A stretch of 64,000 nt of DNA. Origin: Mikania micrantha. Lineage: Eukaryota; Streptophyta; Magnoliopsida; Asterales; Asteraceae. Location of the stretch: assembly GCA_009363875.1 (NCBI GenBank), contig CM018695.1, positions 67,144,907 through 67,208,906 on the forward strand, written 5' to 3'. The notes below the pieces were generated by a model that saw only the letters and a list, made by a program, of their open reading frames with translations, was not told the origin of the DNA and searched no databases. Both the position numbers and the translations under genes were made by a program. Shown piece by piece: positions 33,669 through 46,671 of the stretch; position 1 is the first letter of the stretch; each line of letters begins with the position of its first letter.

Positions 33669-33882
33669 CCGCGGAGGACCTCAGTCAACTCAATCAACCG
33701 CGGAATCATCGTGGAGGACCGCAGTCAACTCAACCAACGATATTCCTATAAGTGTCAATACATGCACTGCGGAGGACCGTAGTCAACTCAACCAACAGTG
33801 GAATCACCGCGGAGGACCTTAGTCAACTCAATCAACAGCAATTCAATCATCGCGGAGGACCGAAGTCAACTCAACCAACAAT
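33669..33882. repeat. Minisatellite of GCGGAGGACC...AGTCAACTCAACCAAC
   Basis: Five imperfect units, each with CGGAGGACC or TGGAGGACC, two or three variable bases, then AGTCAACTCAA(C/T)CAAC, with spacers of variable length. It is inside the solo LTR. Confidence 0.85.
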
Positions 33883-34726
33883 GACTCACGGAGTTATAAT
33901 AATCAACCTCAATCCATCAATATTCAATGATAAGTCAATAATCTGAATATCATTTTGATAATCCAGGTGTCACCCTTGTGTTATCAAATTAATGTTTTTA
34001 AATATTGGTATACATGCTTCACCTCCGAGTTTGAAAACAAAATAGTTTAAAAAGGAGGTTATGAGAACTCACCTGAATTCTTTAGAATCAGTGTTCTTGT
34101 AGTAAGCGCGCTCACGTATGCGAAATCAAAAGCAACTCAACAATCTGTAATTAGCGTATGTTCATGTTCATAAGTATATGCGCTTTATTACTATTGAGTG
34201 TCCAGGTGGGTTTACTTTAAACCCATAGGTATTTCATTAACTTAGTTTATTTAATCTAAGTTAAATTATAGCACCCAAGGTTTTATTCAATGATCATCAT
34301 ACAAGCGTAACTTTAAACTCGTTAGTTTTAATTATCCAACTTATGATGATTTTTAAGGAATACATCATAGGTATACAAGTTGTAAAAGTAACAACCTTAT
34401 ACACCTATGTACACTTTTATATACATTCATGCATGAGTAATTTAAATCCACCACTATAATCTAATTTATAAGAATCAAATTTTTAGGTTAAGAAAATGAT
34501 ACTTAGGTCATTTACATAGAATGTTAAAATCATGTAAAATCTCATAATTCAAACTTATATTATTTAAGAAAAGGTGGTAACTTATAATTTCCCATGCATG
34601 CATGCACAAGGATGAATCCGGGATTTTTATGTACTTGTCAAATCCTTCCCTTGATTCATAACCCAAGTTTGACAGCTATAGTCCTAGCCACACCATAATT
34701 CGTTAACATCTAAGTTCGATAGCTAT

Positions 34727-35262
34727 GGGACCCGCGAACCTCCAGGCAGCCAACTGGGTTCGGCCCAACTAGGGTTCGCCCCATTTAAATTTGTAGCAAC
34801 AGGTTCGCTGAATTCATGGTTCGGTCAAGAGAGGTTCAACCCACCCAAGGTTCGGTCGAGAGGTTCATGATATTCCAGGTTCGGCGAACCTTTTGACAGC
34901 AACATAGGTTCGACGGTTAGAGGTCCGCTGCATAGAGACCTAGGTTCGCTGCCCTTAGGTCTGCACAACTCAAGGTTCGGCTACTGTGGGTTTGTGAAGC
35001 TGGGTTCGTGGCCAAGGGTTCGCCCTTCCTAGCGGTTGCATGGCCAAGGTTCGGTCCCTATGGTTCGCCCAAAAGAGGTTCGGTGGTACAAGGTTCGGTC
35101 TACTGGTTCATGATCAGCAGGTTCGCAGCAGCCTAGAGGTTTGGGCGGCGATGGGGGTTCGGCCAAGATCCAGGCTCGTGGTCTTCATGCAGGTTCGTGG
35201 TTCCCATGTTAGCTTGGACAAGAGGAGGTTCGGCCAGCCCCTAACAGGTTCGACCGACCTGC
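34727..35262. repeat. Dispersed GGTTCG array
   Basis: About 25 copies of GGTTCG, most as AGGTTCG(G/C), occur in about 535 bases with non-repeating spacers of 8-30 bases. The block is GC-rich relative to its surroundings. On the sense strand of the LTR it reads CGAACC and lies downstream of the TATA-like site, thus in transcribed sequence. Confidence 0.85.
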
Positions 35263-36249
35263 TGGTCGCGACCCACTTCCCATCATCTTCATAATCGAGT
35301 TCCACGTTGTTGCAGGTCCACACCATGTCTTTCCCAACACTCATACTAGTTCGTTTTAGGGTTTTTAATGTATAGGATTCGTTTAACATGTAAGAATGTA
35401 AACCGATAGTTGTTAGAGTGAGAAACAAGAATAAAACTCGCGATTTACCTCAAAATGTTGACCAAATGTTGGATTTCTTCATGGGTTCTTGTTCTCCTCG
35501 ATCGTGCGGTCGTTTAGAGCCAAAGATCACTCCAATCGGTCAAGAAACGAGAGAAATATCTTAGAGAGAAGGTAGAGAGAGAAAGGGGTGGCGGGTTGGG
35601 GTGTTTAGAGAGAGAAGGAAGATGTGAGAAATGAAGAAGATGAGGTGTTCCTTCGTTCTTATACCCCGTATCGTTCCCGCGTACCCGATCTTGTTTATTA
35701 CGTGTTAAAAGCATTAAATGCTCGGTTTTAATCGTAAATACATTTAAAACATAAACATTTAAATACTCATGTTTCGTTTAATAAAATGATTTTAAATAAA
35801 ATTGTTTCGTAAGATAATTTTCGTTTACTTCCGTTAAATCGTTTATTTTGTAAAATGATTTGTTCGAATCCGTATTATTAGGTTGTGATTCCTAATAAAC
35901 GTTTTTAAATTACTTTTCTTAATTTAATATAGTTAGATATTATTTTGTTATCTCGCCGAAATGCGTTACTCACGTACGTATTCGTAAAGATCGTCACATT
36001 TTCGAATCCAACGCTCATATCGTATTTCGATTCGATTTATAATTTATGAAATATCGTTTCAGAATATTATTCTTAATAATTATATTCGTGTGAATCGTCA
36101 CCCACTCGAATACATTATTAAGTTTATATTTATAAAATAACATTCACGTTTAATTTATAATCGTAACCCTCACCAACGCGTATATATTTCCAATAATGCT
36201 TTCATTATTTTATTATCTTTAATATTATAAATTCCCAATCAAAATCCCT

Positions 36250-36602
36250 ACTAAACCATATCACTGACACATCCATGATAGACCGAAATAAGCTTATGTA
36301 TAGGGCATATGCAGGAGTAGGTCGCAACATATCCAACCACCGTCCCACCACCATTTCGATAAACCATGACCATGTGTCCTTGACTATGTTTAGTAACCAA
36401 TGATAACTAACCCATAACTCTTTGTCAGTTCAAACTAAAACTTCGGATTCTCCTCACCAAAGCCTCAACATTGATATAATCATGATAAACCAAAGATGGT
36501 TTATGTATAGGGCATACGTAGAGGTCAGTCGCAACTGCTTCAGCCGCCATCCCACCACCTCTTCGATAGATCATGATTATATCCTTGCGTATCTTTGGTT
36601 AT
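36250..36602. repeat. Two-copy 150-bp tandem repeat in solo LTR
   Basis: Blocks at about 36,250-36,400 and 36,455-36,602 share TTATGTATAGGGCATA, CCACCACC and TTCGATA in the same order with roughly 75 percent identity by eye. Confidence 0.7.
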
Positions 36603-37842
36603 AGATTCCTATACTACTACCATTCCAAGTCAACAACCCATAACATGTGAGTTCAACAGCAATAAACTCTCTGGTTCTGTTTAGTTGTGTTTCAAACTAA
36701 ACTTCCCAAGGTTCATGCTTATAATAATGTGTTCTCGATATGTATACCAATAATAATAACATCCAATAATCCATAGTAATTATCAATTATCATATCAGGC
36801 TATAATAATACAAACATTTATGTACTTTAAGTGCATGAAATACAGTGATGTTACAAAACACAAGCTAAAACCCTTGTGACAAAGTTCGTTCGATTTAGCT
36901 CTTGACCCGCCTCAACCATTACAGCCGTAACCATCACATTTGACCTACAAACATTACATAATAACTCCCATTAGTTCATAGGAACTAAGTAAGTTAAATC
37001 CCGATGGTTTCTCAAGACAAAAATGTAAAAATACATCTTTCACAATCAATGTTTCAAATGAGCCATTTCTATTCAAATTGACTCTCGCAATGTAATAATA
37101 TCATATTATTATTTATCAACTATTGTTTGCAATAGTTTACTCATGATCACACTATGGTGTTCACCCTCATGTTCTTCCACCATAGTTACTTGTCAGCACC
37201 TCTGACTATCCACACACATGTGGTTTCATACATAATCTTAAGTCTTAAGATGTTCATCCACCGGTTCTTCCATCTAGGACACTTGCTAGCACCTCTAGCT
37301 AATGTGGTTATTTATTTTAATCAAATCACTATGATGTTCACTCACCGGTACTTCCATCATAGGATTCCACTACTTTAATTCACCAATGTATTAGATTTAT
37401 CATAGTTTGTTGAACTTCTAACATTCAACTTTCTACTAGCACCAATACCATTATTATCATATAATTGATTCAACAACAAGTTTAATATTCATTATGTGAT
37501 GTCATAGTTGTGGGATTACTTACCTTGATCAGATAATGGATTATCACCTACAGGTTCCTTTCCCGATCTATGACTACTTGCTTGACTTCCACTACCACCA
37601 CCTACTTGCACAACACATATACAACTAGTTTCAATACATATAACACATACAATCAAGTTCAACCCACTTGACTAGTTTGACTTTCTCAAAGTCAATTTAT
37701 CACATAATTGACTCAAAATTATATTATATCGTTTCTAAAGTTATGATAAATTTTTTTGTTTAAAATTTATTAGTTAGTATGAGTTTTTTTGGTTTTCTCT
37801 AAAATGAGGAGTTTTCTCATGAACCTTCCTATATTATATATA

Positions 37843-38220
37843 GGGAAGTGTTCAAATAATAAACCACTTTTAAAGCAATAACCCGAAATAACCGGTCAAG
37901 ATGAAACCAGATCTTGGATTTTTTTAACATCATTGTAACACATTTAGAACAGTATATTCTTTTATGAGTTTGTGTAAATTCATCACCGTTTAAGAGATCT
38001 CATCGTTGTAAGTTTTTGATTTACAGCACTGTAACTGTTTTAGGCCCAAAAATTATAACGATGTAAACTCTCTAATGGTGATAAATTTTCGCAAACTTAT
38101 GAAAGAACATAGTGTTCTAAATATGTTACAATGATGTTCAAAAAAATCCAAGATTTGGCTTCATCTTGGCAAAGTTATTCTAGTTATTGCAATAAAGGCG
38201 GGTTATTATTTGTTCACAGT

Positions 38221-38222
<2 letters not shown>
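37843..38222. mobile_element. Foldback MITE in (TA)n
   Basis: The 380-bp element starts GGGAAGTGTTCAAATAATAA. The complement of its right end (GGACTGTGAACAAATAATAA) pairs with the left along about 170 bases, including ATCTTGGATTTTTTTAACATC against its counterpart. TA tracts flank it. It resembles the MITE at 14,975 in termini and architecture but not in body sequence. Confidence 0.85.

Positions 38223-38278
<56 letters not shown>
38223..38278. repeat. (TA)n microsatellite
   Basis: About 27 TA units between two foldback elements. Confidence 0.97.
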
Positions 38279-38280
<2 letters not shown>

Positions 38281-38565
38281 ATTTTCTTTTAGTAACACTT
38301 CTTAATTGTGGTAACCCTAATTACTTTCTCAAGATCAACATAAATCTTTGGGTTTTTTCAATAACTTTATTATACATGTAAGACTATGTTCTTTTATGTG
38401 AGTGAGCTAATTCACAAGCGTACGTGAAATTGCACTAGTGTAAAGTTTTGACAAATTTTAAATGTTACGAAAAATGACAAAACTTTACACTATTACAATT
38501 TCGCGTAAGCTCGTGAACTAGCTCATAAACATGTACACACACATACATACATATTAGAGATTTAC
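38279..38565. mobile_element. Third foldback element, right end degraded
   Basis: Starting GGATTTTCTTTTAGTAACAC just after (TA)n, it has an internal inverted repeat: GAGCTAATTCACAAGCGTAC with GTGTAAAGTTTTG (38,401-38,450) pairs with the complement of 38,475-38,525. The outer right arm is recognisable only weakly to about 38,565. Confidence 0.6.
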
Positions 38566-38642
38566 ATTTCGTCTTTTTTTTCTAATAATTGTTCTTCTAA
38601 AATTTACATATACTAATAAATAAAGGTTTTTAGTGTCACATG

Positions 38643-39349
38643 TAAGGGTGTCAATCGTGTTGGGTTAGCGGGTTAACAGGTTACGGGTTGGCGGGTTGGT
38701 GGGTTAACAGGTTACGGGTTGACGGGTTGGTGTGTTGAATTTTGCAACCCTAACCTGACCCATATATTTATTCGTGTCAAAGTTTTCAACCCTAACCCGG
38801 ATTGATATAAATTCGGGTCAATCCGAACCTGACCCGTTTAACCGTTTATATAAATAAATCAAACTAATTTACATATTGTAAGTTGGTTGTTGCTTGAAAA
38901 CACATCAATAATAATGTGATTAGTAGTTGTGTATGAGTAACAAATAATTAATATAGTATTTTAACAAAAAAATTAATATTATTATAACTAAAAATATAAT
39001 AATGTAATCATAGTTATAAAGTATGAAATTAATAAAATCATTTTTAGATGAAAAAATATAAAATTTGTTACTTAATCAATTAAAGTATGGTAAATTTACA
39101 AAAGAAAAACAACTAAATATATGTTATAGGAAAGAAAAAATAAAAAATTAATAATTTTGAATCCTTAAACGGGTTAACGGGTCAACCCGTTTATAAATGG
39201 GTCAATCCGAACCCGACCTGTTTTATAAACAGGTCAACCCGAACACGACCCGTTTTTTTAAACGGGTTATACTTGCCAACCCAAAACTTGATTATTTTCG
39301 TGTTGTGTTCGGGTCGTGTTTCAGGTCGTGTCAGAAATTGTCACCCCTA
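38643..39349. mobile_element. hAT-type MITE (0.7 kb)
   Basis: The ends TAAGGGTGTCAAT and TAGGGGTGACAAT (complement of the right end) are inverted repeats. The flanks GTCACATG (38,635-38,642) and ATCACATG (39,350-39,357) form an 8-bp duplication with one mismatch. Subterminal arrays of GGGTTAACGGGTT and its complement flank an AT-rich core. Confidence 0.88.
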
Positions 39350-40285
39350 ATCACATGACATAATTGTAGAGCATCTCAACAATTATTTCCACCTCTTTCT
39401 CATATTAAATACATCTAATATTAAATATTCTTATTATACATTTTTATAATAAAAATAAATACATTAAAATATACTAATATTAAAAACACATTTTTTTTTC
39501 AAAAAATTATTAAAAAGTATATAATTTCAAGAACAATTATTTGAAACAAAATGTTTAAAGAAAAACAAACTATAAAAAAGTTAGTGTTTAAAGAAATAAT
39601 ATTATTATTTTAATACTTAAAATATTAAATTATATGAAATTATAATTGTATTTTATATTGAAAATCATATTATATTTTCTAAATTTTCGTTAATAATTAT
39701 TCGTTATAGTTCTTTATTTAATCAGTGTAATAAATGTGTTATTAACCTAGTTTCTTAATATATTCTAGTCATAGTTATATTTTATCGTTTATAATATTTG
39801 TTTCACATGTAGCGCATGTGAACATAATCCTTATTGACGAATTCTAATTAAGCTAACTATAAATTTTGTTGTGTGGACAAACTACATTTAGTCAACGACT
39901 TTAAAATAATTTGGGATTCACTAAATGGCAGATATATTGTCATTAAATAAATACTAATGATCATATTCTATTACAAGTTGGATGAGTTTATTTAAAATAA
40001 TGATCTAATGGCCAATCAATTAAAAGAAGAATTATATTATACTAATTAATATGTTTATAATATTTGTTCACATGTACCAACTACCAAATGTGATGAATTC
40101 TTCCCGAGTTGTATGTACATGTCTTAGATAATTACATCCATAAACAAGGATTGGCACGTTTAAAGATAATATCGGAAAACTTTTAATCGTTTATTTGAGA
40201 GTTTAACAAAATTAATAAAAAAAAACTTATCAGAAATACTTAATTACCATGTTTGTTGCTGATTGTTTAATCATTCGGTTTATAA
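39350..40285. other. No gene seen
   Basis: Very AT-rich DNA with no supported ORF and no repeat structure that I could define. Confidence 0.5.
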
Positions 40286-40567
40286 GACCATCCTTAATGG
40301 TTAAGATGCTGGCCGGGCGGGGTTGTTAATTTGGGCGGCCTCGAGCGGGAACACTGCCCCTCTACCCCGGCGGGGTTGATTTTCGGACCACAGCGGCCCC
40401 CGCTCCCCGTTTTCCCCCCTCTCACACCCTGCTTTCTCATCTCTCACAAGGGGGAAGTTTTTCCCGTGTGGTGACCACTGTAGGGTTTTAAGGTTTCAGT
40501 AGGGTGATAACGTGGCAGAAAATTTCAATGGTGTGAGATTTCAGTAGGGTGTGTATTAAGGATGGTC
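40286..40567. mobile_element. PIF/Harbinger-type MITE, GC-rich
   Basis: The 282-bp element has terminal inverted repeats GACCATCCTTAA and TTAAGGATGGTC and a 3-bp duplication TAA (40,283-40,285; 40,568-40,570), the Harbinger pattern. Its GC content is strikingly higher than the flanks. Confidence 0.88.
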
Positions 40568-41509
40568 TAATGGGCATGTTTCGTGTTTAGGCAAACCAAC
40601 ACCTAAATAACTCACGATAAAAACAACGTTACATAGATAAAACGGAAGAGGAAAAAAAAAAGACCACTTAAACACTCGCATATGAAAGGCGGGTCTAAAA
40701 GATTAGACATTTATAGAAAAAATCATATGAACTAACCAATGAAACTTTCACATAGTTAAAACAAAAAGCAAACAATTGGCCGATATGGTTACTCAATCAT
40801 AACAACAAAAACAACCATTGGTTGATACGGTTACTGCACAAAGATCAACCTAAAACTTTGAGGTTTTCCATTATATTTACTAAGTTAGTACCCCATGTAT
40901 TATATAGGTTGAATAAAAAAATATAATAAATAGTTGTCAGGGAAGTTTTAACCATGTAAGACGATTTTTAAATATAAAATATGACTAAACTTTCGTATAA
41001 TTTAATATTTTAACTAATAAAAACACTAACATTTTCAAAGTTTTTTTCTTTAAAATTTATTTTTAATTATTTTGGAAAATTTTATATTTTATACCAATTT
41101 ATTTTTTTAAAGTGTGTTTTTAGTATTTATATATTTTAAATGTACTACAAAATCTTTTTTAGTTTAAAAATATATAAAAAGTATATTACATTTTTAATAT
41201 CATTATTTAGTATGAGATGTATTAAATATAAGAGGTAAGCGGGAAATCAAAGTTGAGGTGTCCTATGAACACTACATGTGTCTCTAAAACACTTTTATTT
41301 ATTATAATAGATAGATAAATTATAAATGTACGAGAATATATTCTTTTATGTATTTCTACAAATGAAAGATTAATTAGGTTTAACATTTTGTAAATGAAAG
41401 ATGAGTATGATACCATTAATTACTTTGACTAATTTGAAATCTGAATTAGGTTTAACTAAATAGTCCTCTTATCCTAAAAAAGCTAAGAAGGATTATTAAT
41501 CATTAGATT
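40568..41509. other. No gene seen
   Basis: AT-rich DNA without a supported ORF between the Harbinger MITE and the copia LTR. Confidence 0.5.
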
Positions 41510-42179
41510 AAAAGATCAAATTTAAGATGGAAGATTTAATAGTATACTACTTTTACCATTAGTTCCTCAGAAAGACTAAATACTTTCGAAAGATAACCTT
41601 ATTCTTCAGCATCCTCCAAATAAGACAAAAGCTTCCGAACCTTCTTCAGAAATAAAAGCTTCCGATAAAGAATCAAATTGCTTCTGATACAACTACTTCC
41701 GAAGATATTCTTCTGCCAAGGTCTGCCCTACTTAAAAAAGATTTAGAGATGCTTTCTATCACCAAGACAAAAACAGGAGACATTCTCCTTATAGTCAACA
41801 ACAAAGTACTCTTGTTAGACAGGCAGAAGATATTTTACATTAATGCCTTTTGTAGTGTATGTATTTAATGTAAAAGTCAAAGAAGTCGTTTGTATTAATT
41901 GTAATTAATATGGCTTGACCTGTCAAGCCATAATAGTATAATACTTTTACCATTAGTTTGTTTCTAGTATTTTGTCCAGCTTTGTATTCCTACGAGGATA
42001 CAACTGTAGGTTTTAGTATAAATATGTTCATGTGTAACTCAGCAAAGTGTGCTTGAGCTAAGAGTCTTGTATGCCTTGAAGTAACTCTTCTTTTATGCCT
42101 TGTGTATTTCCGCATCTATCAAACTTAGTATAAGATAACTTGTGAAAGTGTTGAGCAAGTTTCATAATCCGATCCTATA
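41510..42179 (+). repeat. 5' LTR of second-family copia element
   Basis: It aligns with the LTR at 13,460-14,253: CTTCCGAA-rich U3, the TATGGCTTGAC hairpin (41,909-41,932), a TATA at about 42,017-42,024 and an end at GATCCTATA followed by a PBS-like TGGTATGAGAGCC (42,182-42,194). The left boundary is blurred and the start is approximate. Confidence 0.7.
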
Positions 42180-45100
42180 AATGGTATGAGAGCCAAGGCT
42201 CGTTAACTTAAGTAACTAACCATTCTTAAGTTACCAGTTGTTCATCTTCTACTTCTCACAACTTTAAACCTTTACTTCTTGTTCAAATGGCTACTATTAG
42301 TAAGCACGATACTGAAAATTGCACTCTCAACAAACCTCCCATGTTCACTCCAGACAATTATAATACATGGAAGGTTGGATGGAAGGATTCAGGACCCAAG
42401 ACTTCAAACTATTGAAGTCAGTTCATGAAGGACGCTTCATCCTAACTGTTGTTGCTGCTGGAGCTGGTGGAGCAGCTGTGCCAAAAGATCCATCTCTTTA
42501 CTCAGATGAAGATTACAAGAAGATGGAAGTTGACTCTAAAGCACTATGGCTAATCCAAATGTCTATTCCTAACTCAATCATACAGGCATTCAAGATATGC
42601 AAATCTGCTTCTTTATAACAGATGTATGAAGGATCAGATGATGTGAAAGAGAACAAGAAAGACATGCTCAAGCAAAAATTTGAAAATTTCTGTCAAGAAA
42701 ACAATGAATGGATGGCTTCACAATATCTGAGGTATGTACAATTTGTTGATGAACTAACTGCTGCAGGTGTAAAACTGGAAAACCATGATGTAATAAGAAA
42801 ATTCCTGAGATCTCTTTCGCATGCATGGAACATCTACTCAGTCACAATCCGCAGAACAAAAAACCTCATAACACTAAAGCTAGGAGATCTCTTTGGTATA
42901 CTGAGTGCATACCAAATGGAGATTGATGCTCAAGAACAAAACCAGTCAGCTTATGTACCCATAGCATCAGCATCCTTATATGCACACATTCATAACTCAT
43001 CATTTTAGAACTATCAACCCATATACCACTCAAACTCCACACCAATCATTACCTATCCTGAAACACCTACACCATCCACATCACATGCCAATCCTTTTTC
43101 AAACACAGTTCCATTACTCACCTCTGGCCAAGGAGCATTTTTGGCCGAATAATCTAACTACTTTCAACTGTGCCAAGAAGATCTAGATGGCATTCCTGCT
43201 GATGATTAGAAGAAATGGACATCAATTACCAGATGGCCATGATCTTCTATCATGCAAAGAAGTTTTATCAAAGAACTGGAAGGCAGTTCAAGAAGCACAA
43301 CATGAAGACCGGTTTTGGTTTAGATAAATCCAAGCTCAAATGCTACAACTGTCAGCAGCTTGGGCACTTTGCAAGAGAATGCAAGTCTCCAAAATTTCAG
43401 CCATCAACTTCAAGTCAACCAAACAATCAATCATCTAAAGTAGCAAACCAGTCCAATAATGCAAATATTGTAGAGACTATGACTTCTCTGACTGTAGTTT
43501 TCAAGCTGAAGAAGCATCCACCTCAAACAATGCTCTCATGGCAAATGATTCTACCTCCACTTTCAAGGTAATAGATGACATGTGCACCCCCTTAATGTAT
43601 TGAAAAATTGAAGGCTTATAAACGTTTCAATGCTCAATTTTGTGAGGAACTTGAGTCAATATAAGTTGTTAAAGCAAAATTTTATGAAGCTGAAAGAGAA
43701 TATAAAGAAAAGATTGGAGAATTAGAAAAGACAGTTTCAAGTCTCAAACATGAGGACACTAATAAACAAAGTCAAATAAACAATCTTTTAGAAAGACTAA
43801 CAACTGCTAAGACAGAACTTGTATTAGCTGAATCTTATAAAGACAGGTTTCTCAGCCAAGGAGAGAAGTTTGAGAAACTTCTTAAAATGGCTAAGATACT
43901 AGCCTTGGTGAAAAAGAAAGGTGTTGGGATGGGATATAATAAAGTGGAACCTCCATTTTCCTATACTCCAAATGTGGAGGTTCAGTGCTAACCTAAAACC
44001 ACTCTTATGTATGATGAAGTTCTAGACATACATAAGATAGCAAAAGAAGATGCGTCAACTGATATTTGCCCCACTCAATATAATAGCACATCTGAGGATG
44101 AGAAAATTGTTTCTTTTGAAAAATCAAAATCATTTTCAAAACAAAAGAAAAGAAACATGAAAAGCAAATCAACTTTTGTTGAAGCTAAATATGTACAAAT
44201 GGGAAGCACATCCTCAAGTGAATATGTGACTTGTCTATCTGACAAGTCACATAGGTCAAAATCAGAAAACAAAAATGTGTGTAAAAATGAACCAAGAAAT
44301 CAAGAAATCACTCCAATGCATGTCGTGTTGGTACTTTCAAATCGAAATACAAGTTGTCTAGTGCCAAAAATCATGGCTTAGATTCATCACCAAAGAAGAA
44401 CTCTCAGCAACCTTCAAGAAATACGACCATATGTCTAGTTTGTGGAGAAACTGATCATTATACAGCTGATTGCTTCTTTAACCCTAGAAACAGAAGAAAC
44501 TTGAGAGGCCCCGTCCCCCGTGAGTCCCTCAGTTGGTAAAACATCAAAAGCATAGCTCTTAAACCGTAGAATAATCGAACACTATGGCAGCGGAATTCAT
44601 TACGTAACATTTAATCTTAACAGGAATGCCAGCTCTTGAATAGGTAGTCCTCATGTCTTGCCACGAGCCATCATATCCTTATCATAACCTGCTCAACCTG
44701 ACATGCATGTAAAACAAGTCAGCTTTATGCTGGTGAGTTCTAAGTTCATTTCTTAGAAAAATCTTTATTCATTCATGTCATCACATGACATAAATTAAAT
44801 ACGTTGCATACCTGTTCTCATATCATAGTTTCATAACATACATAGCATCATAACATAATTACATAACATACATATCATCATAACATCATTCATACAGTGA
44901 AGGAACTTCACCGTCAACTGCTGACCCTGAAGTCAAACAGGCTTGTGCAGCACAAAGCTCTTTAACTACCAACCCGCAGCTGGTAACTCATACATGTATA
45001 AGATTTCTTTAACACTATCAACGCGCAGCTGATAACTCAAGCATGCCTAAGATTTCTTTAACTGAACTGGCGACACACAGTCGGCAGGCCTGTTCTTTCA

Positions 45101-45269
45101 CAGGACTCTTTAACCATCAACCGAAATTGACGGCTCATACCGGTACAAGACTTCTTTACATATATCATTCATACATAATATGGTTTAAATCATTTAAACC
45201 ATCATCATCATAAACGGCTCCTTTCACCGTAGTGTTCAAGTTTTGCCCAACCGCAGCCAGCAAAACCTC

Positions 45270-45450
45270 ATTTCCTACTCAACCTCGGTTGAGTCCTTTA
45301 AAATCATTTCTTTCTCAACCGCAGTTGAGACTTTAAAACATTCATCATATTTTAGCTGAGATTCTTAAAAATCATATCATCATTGAGACTTAACATATTC
45401 ATTACATCTCAGCTGAAATTCTTAAAATCATTTACTTCTCAATCATAGTT
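45270..45450. repeat. Hairpin array CTCAACC...GGTTGAG
   Basis: CTCAACCTCGGTTGAG, CTCAACCGCAGTTGAG and CTCAATCATAGTTGAG recur at about 60-130-base spacing, each an inverted repeat of CTCAA around six variable bases. The same array is in the other LTR (51,420-51,620). Confidence 0.8.
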
Positions 45451-46671
45451 GAGACTTAAAACATTCTTTTCTTTAAAACATTCTTTATCTATAAACATTC
45501 TTTATCTGTAAACTTTCTTTATCTGTAAACATGTTTTACCTGACTATAATCAGGTTAAAATCACTTTCATACAATACTTTATACATACATACAATCATTT
45601 TCATAACAGAACTTTATAACATGCATATCAGCCCAAAATGATAAAACATTTAAAACAGGGCTATAAGAACTCACAATCATTTCAAAGATATTTATCATAC
45701 ATGCACATCAGCCCTAAAACGTTAAAACAGTAAAAGAGGGCTCATAGAACTCACCTTAATCCAAAGCTTGGCTTACTATAAATTCCCAACTAGCCTCGGC
45801 TTTAGGAATTGCTAATAACCTGTATTTCTGCATTGGTTACGTTTAATAGGTTATTTATGTTTTAATTTACTGATTAAATCTTTCTGAACGTCCAAATGTC
45901 AAAGACATTGTCTTGAAAGTCATCAAGCCAATATTAGGTTGATAACACACTTAATTAATCAGAATAATCTCGGATTAATCAAATAGTTAATGTTGTTGAT
46001 TATAATGCTAAAACGGGTCCCAATACATATCAATGGTTTAGAAATGATCAATCCTTGTTATTGATTACCCAGGTATCATAAAATATCACCATGTTTAACA
46101 TACTAATCTGCATGTTATCATAAACATCAAATACTCGTTCCAGTGAGTATGTTATTGATTGTGATTAGTTTAAAACACTTGGATTTAACCTTGCATATCA
46201 AGGATTAACCAAACTAATCACTTATGTTGTCATAATCAAATGGTTTAAATCATTATAACCATTGTTATGATTTTATGCAAACCGGGCATTACAACGGATC
46301 AAAACAAGGATTTACCCGTTAACAGTTCGAGTTCTTCGTTCATAATCAATCCTAGCCATTATCTAGGCAATAATCAACAACCCTAACTATATCATCACGT
46401 TCAAACACAAGATTTAATCAATCATTATCAATCTAGACGGTTAAAACGAACCCTTACCTAATTAGACGAAGTTCTAATCGTAGAACAACGATCTAGACTT
46501 GCAGATATGATCTCTGGGATGATCCACACGATTAGAAGGCTTGAAAATGAAGGTTGGATGCTGAAAATCTCTTCTGGTCATCCTCTGGAGCGAATATGTT
46601 CGAATATCAGAAGAAATAATCTTCTGAATGAAATGTTGATGAAGTAATCAACTTTTTCCACCGCCTCACCC

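Larger units (their letters stand above)
33060..36855 (-). mobile_element. Solo LTR of a long-LTR gypsy family (3.8 kb)
   Basis: It starts TGTAACACCCCGACC and ends GATGTTACA, with a perfect duplication AAACA at 33,055-33,059 and 36,856-36,860. No internal retroelement genes, PBS or PPT lie inside. On the minus strand a TATA-like GGGTATAAG (near 35,660) precedes a CT-rich leader and a possible splice donor (GAG|GTAAATC near 35,450), so the transcript start falls mid-LTR. It also contains a minisatellite, a GGTTCG array and a two-copy 150-bp repeat. An unrecognised complete element with very diverged LTRs is an alternative. Confidence 0.8.
32875..37713 (-). repeat. 5' LTR of the Tekay-type gypsy element, split by a solo LTR
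   Basis: The LTR begins TGTAACCACC at 32,875, runs to 33,059, is interrupted by the 33,060-36,855 insertion, and resumes after the duplicated AAACA. From 37,143 it matches the other LTR of the element, but similarity stops near 37,713, so the outer 900 bases are lost. Confidence 0.8.

Noticed and set aside
33669..33882. CRISPR-like array
   Set aside because: Repeat units are imperfect and spacers are short and similar; this is a plant LTR minisatellite.
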